A stretch of DNA of 64,000 bases, taken from assembly GCA_047601665.1 (NCBI GenBank), contig JASGIT010000001.1, positions 1,240,001 to 1,304,000 on the forward strand, given 5' to 3'. Numbering within the stretch: the stretch's first letter is position 1; every line of letters begins with the position of its first letter. This DNA comes from JASGIT01 sp047601665. GTDB lineage: Bacteria; Pseudomonadota; Gammaproteobacteria; Burkholderiales; Burkholderiaceae_C. Under the pieces are notes generated by a model. It saw nothing but the letters and a program-made list of their open reading frames with translations. It was not told the DNA's origin and made no database searches. This document shows, one piece after another, positions 17,249 to 24,995 of this stretch. A program made the translations under genes and the position numbers.

Positions 17249-17310
17249 TAGCAGCTACTGAAAATGTAGCTGCCAGCGCTTGCCAGTCAAGGGCTGGCGG
17301 CCTTTTTGGC
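17247..17310 (+). repeat. Palindromic repeat copy R5
   Basis: Begins at the OmpA-gene stop (TGATAGCAGC), then TAGCTGCCAGCGCTTGCCAG and AAGGGCTGGCGGCCTTTTTG. It fills the space between the convergent OmpA and response-regulator genes and may end both transcripts. Confidence 0.85.
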
Positions 17311-17958
17311 TCATGAATCGCTGTTGCGCAGCAGGTTCGCCAGCTCCACGGCGGATTTGACCTGCATCTTGTCGAACACGCGCGCGCGGTGCACTTCCAC
17401 CGTGCGCACGCTGATGTCGAGCTGGTCGGCGATGAGCTTGTTGGGAATGCCTTCGACCACGAGGCGCATCACGTCGCGCTCGCGCTCGGTGAGGTCGGCC
17501 ACGCGCTGGCGCACCTGGTCGCTCTCGCGCAGGGCGGCCAGGCGCTCGGCGGACTGGTGCAGCGCCTGGACCACGCGGTCCACCAGCGCGTTGTCGGAGA
17601 ACGGTTTCTCGCAGAAGTCGAACGCGCCGCGCTTGACGGCGTCCACCGCCGTGGGCACGTCGGCATGGCCGGTGAGGAAGATGACCGGCAGCGTGGCCAG
17701 GGCGCCGCGCGCGGCCAGGCGGTCGAACAGCGCCAGGCCGCTCATGCCGGGCATCCGCACGTCCAGCAGCAGGCAGCCGGGCTGGCGGGACGGGTGGAAC
17801 TGCAGGGGCGCGCGTTCGAGCAGCGCGGCCCAGAAGGCTTCGGCGCTGTCGAAGGCTTCGCTGGACAGGCGGCGCGAGCGCAGCAGCCAGGCCAGGGCTT
17901 CGCGCACGTCGGCGTCGTCGTCCACGATGTAGACGGTGGCGTTGGGAACGGGCTCCAT
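17311..17958 (-). CDS. FixJ-family response regulator
   Basis: A 215-residue two-component regulator. The receiver domain (residues 8-125) has the acidic pair Asp13/Asp14, the phosphorylation site Asp66 (LLLDVRMPG) and the conserved lysine in CEKPF. The C-terminal LuxR-type helix-turn-helix (about 145-205) has LTERERDVMRLVVEGIPNKL. The start ATG shares one base with the kinase stop (TGATG), so the two are translationally coupled and surely form a pair. What they sense is not visible. They are the last two genes of the yhdP-nitrilase-kinase-regulator operon. Confidence 0.95.
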   Translation of the reverse strand: MEPVPNATVYIVDDDADVREALAWLLRSRRLSSEAFDSAEAFWAALLERAPLQFHPSRQPGCLLLDVRMPGMSGLALFDRLAARGALATLPVIFLTGHADVPTAVDAVKRGAFDFCEKPFSDNALVDRVVQALHQSAERLAALRESDQVRQRVADLTERERDVMRLVVEGIPNKLIADQLDISVRTVEVHRARVFDKMQVKSAVELANLLRNSDS

Positions 17959-20024
17959 CAAGAGGTCACGGAAATAGGTTCGGTCGGCAGGGTGAAGGCG
18001 AATACCGTACCACGCGCCTCGCCGCCCGCCGTGTTCGGCGCGAAGCCGATGTGGCCGCCGTGCTGCTCGACCACGGTGCGGCACAGCGACAGGCCCAGGC
18101 CCATGCCCTCGGCGCGCGTGGTGAAAAAGGGCGCGAAGAGCTTGGGCGCCACCTCGGGCGCAACGCCCGCGCCGCCGTCGGACACCGCGAATTCGAGCCA
18201 GGCGCCGTGCGCGTTGGCCGCGGCGCGGCGCACGCGCAGGCCCAGCACGCGGCGCTGTATGCCGGGGTCGTCCATGGCCTGCATGGCGTTGCGCGCCAGG
18301 TTGAGCAGCACCTGCTCGACCATGGTGCGGTCGCAGTGCACGGGCGGCAGGCCGGGCGCGACCTGGGTGAGCACCTGCACGCCGGTCTTGCGCGCCTGCA
18401 GGCGGATCAGCGGCAGCACGGCTTCGAGCAGGTCCTCCGCCGCCACGGCCTCGCGCGACTGGCCGCGTCGGCGCACGAAGTCGTGCACGCTCTTGATCAC
18501 GCGGCCCGCGCGCTCGGCCTGGTCGGCAATGCGCCGCACGGCGGTGCGCAGGTCGTACAGCTGGGACTGCGCGTCCACGTCCGCGTCCGCCCCGCCGGGC
18601 TCCAGCAGGTTGAGCGCGCCCGTGGCGTAGCTCGATATGGCGGCCAGCGGCTGGTTCAGCTCGTGGCTGAGCAGAGAGGCCATTTCGCCCACCGTGGCCA
18701 GGCGCGCGGTGGCCTGCAGCCGCTCTTGCGAAGCGCGCGAGATTTCCTCGCTGCGGCGCTGCTCGCTCACGTCGAGCGCGGCGCTCATCCAGCCCGTGTG
18801 CAGGCCCTGGGCGCTGATCAGCGGGGCCTCGAAGATCAGCACCGGAAAGCGCGTGCCGTCCTTGCGCATGAAGACGGTTTCAAAGCCCTCGCGCGGCGCC
18901 GCCGCCTGGCCCGACAGGCGCAGCACCTGGCGCTGGCCGTATTCGTCCAGCGCCTCGGGCGGCCAGTAGGGCGCGGGCGCGCCGTGGCCCAGCAGCTCCT
19001 GCGGCGCGAAGCCCACCATGTCGCAGAACGCCGGGTTCACGTAGGTGATGCGGCCTTGCAGGTCGCGCGCGCGCAGGCCGGTGACCAGCGAGTCCTCCAT
19101 GGCCTTGCGGAAGGCCAGCGCGTCGCCCAGGTCGCGCTCGGCGCGCAGGCGGCGGCGGTTGTCGCGCACCAGCACGGCCACCACCGAGACCAGGGCGATG
19201 GACATGGCCGTGACCAGCGCCGTGAGCACGTTGGGGAACACGCTGGGCGCGGTGTGCCAGCCGTCCATGCGCAGCACCAGGGTGGTGCCGGGCAGGTTCA
19301 GCAGCTGCTGGGCCGAGAACATGCGCGTGCCGCGCCGCACCGCGCCGACCAGCGCCAAGCGCGTGCCGTCGGGCTCGGTGAACGAGACTTCCTGGCTGCG
19401 CGTGAGGTTACGGCCGACCAGGTCCGCCAGCATGTTCTGCAGCGCGTAGGTGGCGACGATGAAGCCCTCCACGCGCCCGTCGACCCGAAGGGGCAGGCAC
19501 AGCTCCATCAGTTCCGAGCCCACGCCATCGCCATGCGGCTGGAAGTAGCTGCCCGCGTAGGCCGGGCCCGCCAGGCGGCGCGCGCTGGCGCAGGCCAGGG
19601 CGGCATCGGCGTGCGGGTCGTCGCGCGGTATGCGCCAGGCGGCAATGGGGCGGTAGGGCGACTGGGCGAAGGCGCGTGTGCGCAGCGCGGCGTCGCGCCA
19701 CTCGATGCGCACCAGTTCGCGGTGCGCGAGCAGCAGGTCGGTGGCCTCGGACTCCCACAGCTGCGCGGTCTTGTCGCGCGCGTTCAGCGCCCGTAGGTTC
19801 TGCAGGTTGCGCGCGAGGGCGGCCTGCACGTCGGCCACGGCTTCGGCGGCGTCGCGCTCCAGGCGGTTCTGCACCTGGCTGGCCTCGTAGCGGCCCGCGA
19901 GCCAGACCAGCGTGACGAGCATGGCGGCCAGCAGCAGCACCAGCGCCGTCCACAGCGACCAGCGCCGCCAGGTGCCGCGCCAGCCGCGCAGGCGCCGCCA
20001 CAGCCGGGCCGCGGGGTTGCTCAC
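17958..20024 (-). CDS. PAS-domain sensor histidine kinase
   Basis: A 688-residue membrane kinase starting at GTG 20024, which overlaps the nitrilase stop by four bases (GTGA). Seen in order: a transmembrane helix at about residues 20-42, a periplasmic sensor domain of some 220 residues, a second helix near 265-287, a PAS domain (about 310-430, with RDLQGRITYVNPAFC), a HisKA domain with the phospho-acceptor His454 in LLSHELNQPLAA, and a HATPase domain up to the C-terminus (GMGLGLSLCRTVVEQHGG). The layout is that of the FixL/DctB/TodS-type kinases that pair with FixJ-like regulators. The ligand is unknown. Confidence 0.93.
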   Translation of the reverse strand: MSNPAARLWRRLRGWRGTWRRWSLWTALVLLLAAMLVTLVWLAGRYEASQVQNRLERDAAEAVADVQAALARNLQNLRALNARDKTAQLWESEATDLLLAHRELVRIEWRDAALRTRAFAQSPYRPIAAWRIPRDDPHADAALACASARRLAGPAYAGSYFQPHGDGVGSELMELCLPLRVDGRVEGFIVATYALQNMLADLVGRNLTRSQEVSFTEPDGTRLALVGAVRRGTRMFSAQQLLNLPGTTLVLRMDGWHTAPSVFPNVLTALVTAMSIALVSVVAVLVRDNRRRLRAERDLGDALAFRKAMEDSLVTGLRARDLQGRITYVNPAFCDMVGFAPQELLGHGAPAPYWPPEALDEYGQRQVLRLSGQAAAPREGFETVFMRKDGTRFPVLIFEAPLISAQGLHTGWMSAALDVSEQRRSEEISRASQERLQATARLATVGEMASLLSHELNQPLAAISSYATGALNLLEPGGADADVDAQSQLYDLRTAVRRIADQAERAGRVIKSVHDFVRRRGQSREAVAAEDLLEAVLPLIRLQARKTGVQVLTQVAPGLPPVHCDRTMVEQVLLNLARNAMQAMDDPGIQRRVLGLRVRRAAANAHGAWLEFAVSDGGAGVAPEVAPKLFAPFFTTRAEGMGLGLSLCRTVVEQHGGHIGFAPNTAGGEARGTVFAFTLPTEPISVTS

Positions 20025-20839
20025 AGGACGCGGTGCTCCCGCGCGGGCAACTGCGTGCGCGCGGCGCGCAGGCGTTCGCGCGACAGCGCGCCCACGACCA
20101 CGCCGCCGCCCTCCTCGGCGCGCTGCGCCACCACCTTGCCCCAGGGGTCGGCCAGCAGGCTGTGGCCCCAGGTGCGGCGGCCGTTCTCGTGCACGCCGCC
20201 CTGCGCGGGGGCCAGCACGTAGGCCAGGTTCTCGATGGCGCGGGCGCGCAGCAGCACCTCCCAGTGCGCCTGGCCCGTGGTGTGGGTGAAGGCGCTGGGC
20301 ACCAGCAGCAGGTCGGCCCCATCGGCCGCGAGCGCGCGGTACAGCTCGGGAAAGCGCAGGTCGTAGCAGACCGACAGGCCCACGCGCCAGCATTCGCCGT
20401 TCGCCGCCGTGAGGTCGAACGCCACGGGCACGCGGCCCGCCTGCACCGTGCGCGCCTCGTCGAAATGCTCGCGGCCGTTGTCGAAGCGGAACAGGTGGAT
20501 CTTGTCGTAGCGCGCCACGCAGTCGCCCGTGGGCGCGAAGGCCAGCGCGCTGTTGAAGACGTGGCCGGCGTCGCTGCCCGCCAGCGGCAGCGTGCCGCCG
20601 ACGATCCACAGGCCCAGCTCGCGCGCCGCGCGGGCCAGGAAGTCCTGCACCGGGCCGTCGCCCCAGCGCTCGGCCAGCGCGAGCTTGTCGGCCTCGTGGC
20701 GCCCCAGCGCGGCGAAGTGCTCGGGCAGCACGGCCAGCTCGGCGCCCGCGTCGCGCGCCTGCTCCAGCAGCGTGCGCGCGGCGGCCAGGTTGGGGGCCTG
20801 GGCCACGCCCGAGACCATTTGCAGTGCGGCGACTTTCAT
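20021..20839 (-). CDS. Carbon-nitrogen hydrolase (nitrilase superfamily, Nit1/YafV-like)
   Basis: A 272-residue amidase of the nitrilase superfamily with the Glu-Lys-Cys triad visible as VLPEHF (Glu), YDKIHLF (Lys) and GLSVCYDLRFPELY (Cys). The last motif is typical of the Nit/omega-amidase branch, which repairs deaminated glutathione or hydrolyses omega-amides. It starts with an ATG overlapping the yhdP stop (ATGA) and its own stop overlaps the kinase start (GTGA), so it is locked into this operon. A housekeeping metabolite-repair role is the most likely reading; the exact substrate cannot be told. Confidence 0.93.
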   Translation of the reverse strand: MKVAALQMVSGVAQAPNLAAARTLLEQARDAGAELAVLPEHFAALGRHEADKLALAERWGDGPVQDFLARAARELGLWIVGGTLPLAGSDAGHVFNSALAFAPTGDCVARYDKIHLFRFDNGREHFDEARTVQAGRVPVAFDLTAANGECWRVGLSVCYDLRFPELYRALAADGADLLLVPSAFTHTTGQAHWEVLLRARAIENLAYVLAPAQGGVHENGRRTWGHSLLADPWGKVVAQRAEEGGGVVVGALSRERLRAARTQLPAREHRVL

Positions 20840-23800
20840 TCGGGAGCTCCTGGTGCGGGGGAGGATGCGGAGGGTTGCGCGGGAGATTGCGCGGAAGGCG
20901 AGGCGGAGGGCGCGCGGCGCGGCAGGCGCACGATGCGCGGGTCCGTCCAGGTGCCCTCGATGCGGAATTCCTGCGTGATGGCGGCGGACAGCGGCTTGCG
21001 CAGCAGCGCCTGCGCGAGAAAGCTGCCCAGCCCGATCACGGGGTTGATGGCGGTGGCGACCAGCGAGGCGGTCATGGCGTTGATCTCGGGCACCACCACC
21101 ACGTGCAGGTCCTGCGTCTCGTGCGCCAGGTCGGCCTGGCCCTCCATGAGCACGGCGGCGTTCACGCCCTTCATCTGCAGGTTGTTGGTGGTGGCGACGC
21201 CGCGCTCGATGCGCACGTCGCCGCGCACGAAGTCGAACGCGAAGCCTTCGCTGAACACGTCGCGGAAGTCCAGCGTGAGGCGGCGCGGCAGCGACTGCAG
21301 GCTCAGCACGCCCAGCAGCTTGGCCAGGCCGGGGTCGGCCTTGAGGAACTGGCCGCTTTCCATGTCCAGCTTGATCTGGCCCGCCATGCTGCGGTAGTCG
21401 GGGTTGATGGGCGCGCCCACCCACGACACGCTGCCTTCGAGCCGGCCCTGCCCGCGCCGCACCACGTCGGCCATGCCGAAGCGCGCCAGCAGTTCGCCCG
21501 AATCGCGCACGTCGAGCGTGAAGTCCAGGGCCGTGCGGCGTTCGCCCTCCTTGCCGCCGGCGCCCGCCAGCAGCGCCCAGTTGCCGTGGGCGGCGAACGC
21601 GGCCTCGGGCGTGGTCAGGTTGAACTTGGCGAGCCGCCATTCGCGCTGCGCGCCGGCGGCATCGTCGCCGCCGCCGCGGTTGCGCGCCTCGATCTCCAGG
21701 CGGCCCAGCTTGCGCCCGCGCAGCTCGAAATCGTCCACCACGATGTCGAGCGCGGGCAGCGCGCTGGGCTGCTCGTCCAGCAGCGTATCGACCTGCGACG
21801 CCGTGCTCTGCGGCACCGACAGGCGCGCCAGCCGGGCGTAGACGCGGCCCGCCTGCTCGCCGCCCTGGCGGTATTCCACGTAGCCGTCGAGCTCGCGCGC
21901 GTCGAGGTTGGCGCGCCACAGGTTGCCCTCGCGCGAGCCGCCCACCACCACGTCGTGCAGCGTGCGCCCCTGGGAGGTAAGCGTGTCCGCGCGCACGGCG
22001 AGCACGGTGGGCAGGTAGTCCTGCACCGCGCCGCCAGGGCTGCCGCCGGGGCTGGCGGGGGCGGCCTGCGCGCCGCCGGCCTGCAGCACCGCCTCCCACG
22101 CATCCACGTCCAGGTGCGCGAGCCGCACGTTGGCCGTCACGCCCGCCGGCGGCAGCGGCGCGGACTCGCCGGCGTTCAGCCCCAGGGCGATGGCCCCGCG
22201 CAGCACGCGCGGCTGGGCGCCGCCCAGGTCGCGCACGTAGGTGGCGGAGCCGAGCGTGTCCAGCTCCAGCGTGATCTGGTCGTGCAGCGGCGCGTTCGGG
22301 CCACCCGCGGCGGCTTCGCGCGTGAGCTGGTTGCCGAAGCGCACGGGCAGGCTTTCCGGGGCGCTCTTGGCCAGCGGCGCGGGCAGCGTGAGCGCCATGC
22401 CCTGCAGCGTGGTGCTGACCTGCAGCTCAGGCACGCCGCGCCGCACGGCCAGGGCCATGGTGTAAGGCGCGCTGCCCGTGGCCTTTTGCGCCAGCTCGGC
22501 CAGCAGGCCCAGCGCCTTTTCCGCGCGCAGGCCCTCGGCGGTGGCCGTGCCCTGGGCGCGCACCTGCACCGGGGCCTTCGCGTTCGCCATGCCGCCGTCG
22601 ATGCGCACGTCGCCGCCCAGCGCCTGGGCCTGCACGCCCGCCAGGCTGAACCCCTGGTCGCTGAACTGCACCGTGCCGCGCACCCTGGAAAGCTGGGGCG
22701 CGGCGGGGGTGATGCGCACCTCGTTGCCCGCCAGCACCACGCTGCCCTGCACCTTCGAGCGGGCCATGTCGTGGATGGGCAGCGAGAGCTTGAGCTGCAA
22801 ATCCGCCGCGCCGCCGGCCGCCGCCTCGTCCAGCGCGTGGGAGGTGAGGCCCGCGAGCGGCGATTTCTGCACCACCGCCAGCATTTCGGGCAGCGGCCCG
22901 CGCCCCTGCGCCTTGACCTCGACCACGGTGTGCGCCAGGTCGGGGATGCGCGCCTCGATCTGCGCCATGCGCGTGAGCGGGCTGCCCGCGAAGCCGCTGC
23001 TGGCCTTGCGCACGGCCATGGACGCCTTGTCGAACACCAGTTCGCCCGCCAGCTGCGTGAGCGCGGGCCACGGGGGCTCGCCCTGCGCCTGGTGGCCGGG
23101 CGGCACGTAGGCGTAGGCCACGTCCTTGAGCTGGGCGGCGACGAAGAAATCGCCCTGCTGCCCCGGGTGGCTGAACGGCAGGTCGTGCAGGTCGCCGCGC
23201 ACCTTGAATTGCACGCCGCTGGCCGTGCCGGCGGTGATCGCGTCGCGCACGTAGTGGCGCACGTCGGCGCCGATGGAGAGCGGCAGGTAGCGGTGCACGC
23301 GCGTGCCGTCGGCGCGGGTGAGCGCGCCCGCCAGGTCGAGCACGCCCGGGAAGCGCGAGCGGCTGGCGGAGCGCGCCTGGTCGCTGGTGCGCCAGGACAG
23401 GCGCGCGCTGCCCGCGGCGTCGGCGTTGGCGAATTGCAGGTCGTTGGCCTGGACCGCGATTTTCTGGCCCTGGATTTGCCACAGCACGTGGGCCGACAGG
23501 CTGGCGAGCGGCAGCACGGGCTCTTCGAAAATGCCGGGCAGCACGAGCGCGCCGTCGCTGATCGCCAGCTGGGCCTTGCCGCCGCTCTGGTTCAGGTCGA
23601 AGTCCACGTCCGCGCCGCGCAGGCCGAGCGCCTGGGGATGCTCCGCATCCGGGGCCAGGGCCAGGCCGGAGACGCGGCCCTTGGCCTGGTAGCTTTGCGG
23701 GGCGTCCCACGGGCCTTTCCAGGTGGCGGCCAGGTCCTGCACCAGGCCCTGGGGGGCGTAGGTGCCCAGCGCGGCGCGCGCGGCGTCGGCCAGGGGCAGG

Positions 23801-24921
23801 CGGCTGGCGATCTGCGCCAGCACGGCCAGGTCGAGGCGGTCCGCGCGCAGTTCGCCCTGGGGCCCCTGCTGGCGCAGCGAGAGGTTGCCGCCGGGCCAGG
23901 CCACGCCGTCGCCGGTGGTGAACTGCAGGCCCTCGGTGGCCACTTCAAAACCGTCATGCGGCAGATGGCCCGCGCGCACGCGGCCCGCCACAGTGCGCAG
24001 CGCCAGCGGCTGCAGCGCGCGGCCCAGCGTGGCATTCACGTCGGCCAGCTGCACATCGGCGGTGGCGCGCTGGGGCTGGCCCCGGGCCACGTCCACCCAG
24101 GCGCGCAGGGCGCCGTGGCCGCTGGCGATCTGCACGTCGTCCAGCTGGACGTGCTGGCGCAGTTGCGAGACGTCCACGCGCGTGAACTGGGCGTAGATCT
24201 GGCCGCTCCAGCGCCGCCAGTTGCCCTCGTGCGTGGTCAGCAGCGGCTCGCGGAAGCGGCCCATGAGGGTGAAGCGGTCGCCCCAGCTGGCGGGCGGCGT
24301 GGCGTCCAGCCGCATCTGGTGGCTCCAGCCCTTGTTGCGCAGCACGATGTCCACGCCGGTCAGCGCGAGCGGCGGGGCCTGGCGGGAATCATCCGTATAG
24401 CGCAGCGTGCCGCCCTGGATCAGCACCTCGCCCTGCGAGAACAGCCAGTCCGCGGCCTTGCCGTCGCCGGCGCCGCCGGGCTCCACCGGCAGCCCGGCGA
24501 TGGTGATGCGCCCGTCGGTGGCGCGGCGCACGTCGAGTTCGGGGCGCTCCACCACCAGTTGCTCGAAGCCCCAGCGCACCAGCGAGCGCGGCGACAGCGC
24601 CACCACCACGCGCGGCAGCTGCAGCGCGGCATGGCCCTCGGGGTCGAGCAGGGCCACGCCGGTGAGTTCGATGGCGGGAATCAGCCATTCCTGCCCCACG
24701 GCGCGCAGGCCGCCCACGCGCACGGGCAGCCCCAGGGCGCGCGTGGCCTGGGCTTCGAGCTGCGGACGGTAATCGCCGATTCGCGGCACAATCCAGCCGT
24801 GCAACACCCCCCAGGCGGCAGCCAGCAGCAGCCAGAAGGCCAGCAGCAGCCCCAGTGACCACCGCGCCAGGCTGGCTATGCACCGCAGCAGGCGGGATGG
24901 GCACGGGGTGGGTTCGTTCAT
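20836..24921 (-). CDS. yhdP: YhdP family AsmA-like envelope protein
   Basis: A 1361-residue protein of the YhdP/TIGR02099 group (DUF3971 plus AsmA-like C-terminal region). It has one N-terminal transmembrane helix (about residues 20-43) and then a very long, beta-rich periplasmic body. E. coli YhdP (1266 residues) helps move phospholipids from inner to outer membrane, and the length here fits a periplasm-spanning bridge. A Ser/Ala/Pro-rich tail ends the protein. It is the first gene of a four-gene operon and is divergent from glnE (74 bases between start codons). The ATG at 24921 gives the normal family N-terminus. Confidence 0.93.
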   Translation of the reverse strand: MNEPTPCPSRLLRCIASLARWSLGLLLAFWLLLAAAWGVLHGWIVPRIGDYRPQLEAQATRALGLPVRVGGLRAVGQEWLIPAIELTGVALLDPEGHAALQLPRVVVALSPRSLVRWGFEQLVVERPELDVRRATDGRITIAGLPVEPGGAGDGKAADWLFSQGEVLIQGGTLRYTDDSRQAPPLALTGVDIVLRNKGWSHQMRLDATPPASWGDRFTLMGRFREPLLTTHEGNWRRWSGQIYAQFTRVDVSQLRQHVQLDDVQIASGHGALRAWVDVARGQPQRATADVQLADVNATLGRALQPLALRTVAGRVRAGHLPHDGFEVATEGLQFTTGDGVAWPGGNLSLRQQGPQGELRADRLDLAVLAQIASRLPLADAARAALGTYAPQGLVQDLAATWKGPWDAPQSYQAKGRVSGLALAPDAEHPQALGLRGADVDFDLNQSGGKAQLAISDGALVLPGIFEEPVLPLASLSAHVLWQIQGQKIAVQANDLQFANADAAGSARLSWRTSDQARSASRSRFPGVLDLAGALTRADGTRVHRYLPLSIGADVRHYVRDAITAGTASGVQFKVRGDLHDLPFSHPGQQGDFFVAAQLKDVAYAYVPPGHQAQGEPPWPALTQLAGELVFDKASMAVRKASSGFAGSPLTRMAQIEARIPDLAHTVVEVKAQGRGPLPEMLAVVQKSPLAGLTSHALDEAAAGGAADLQLKLSLPIHDMARSKVQGSVVLAGNEVRITPAAPQLSRVRGTVQFSDQGFSLAGVQAQALGGDVRIDGGMANAKAPVQVRAQGTATAEGLRAEKALGLLAELAQKATGSAPYTMALAVRRGVPELQVSTTLQGMALTLPAPLAKSAPESLPVRFGNQLTREAAAGGPNAPLHDQITLELDTLGSATYVRDLGGAQPRVLRGAIALGLNAGESAPLPPAGVTANVRLAHLDVDAWEAVLQAGGAQAAPASPGGSPGGAVQDYLPTVLAVRADTLTSQGRTLHDVVVGGSREGNLWRANLDARELDGYVEYRQGGEQAGRVYARLARLSVPQSTASQVDTLLDEQPSALPALDIVVDDFELRGRKLGRLEIEARNRGGGDDAAGAQREWRLAKFNLTTPEAAFAAHGNWALLAGAGGKEGERRTALDFTLDVRDSGELLARFGMADVVRRGQGRLEGSVSWVGAPINPDYRSMAGQIKLDMESGQFLKADPGLAKLLGVLSLQSLPRRLTLDFRDVFSEGFAFDFVRGDVRIERGVATTNNLQMKGVNAAVLMEGQADLAHETQDLHVVVVPEINAMTASLVATAINPVIGLGSFLAQALLRKPLSAAITQEFRIEGTWTDPRIVRLPRRAPSASPSAQSPAQPSASSPAPGAPE

Positions 24922-24995
24922 AGGGCGGGAAATTATGACCCGCGCCCACCCCCAGGGTTCACCCGCAGGTGATTTCAAAAAGTGACCATTTGCCC

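Noticed and set aside
17958..20609. An N-terminal extension of the sensor kinase by 195 residues
   Set aside because: It overlaps the nitrilase gene in another frame and is Arg/Ala-rich; the GTG at 20024 with GTGA overlap is the natural start.
20824..24858. A 1344-codon open frame opposite yhdP
   Set aside because: Same reason: compositional shadow of a real gene on the other strand.
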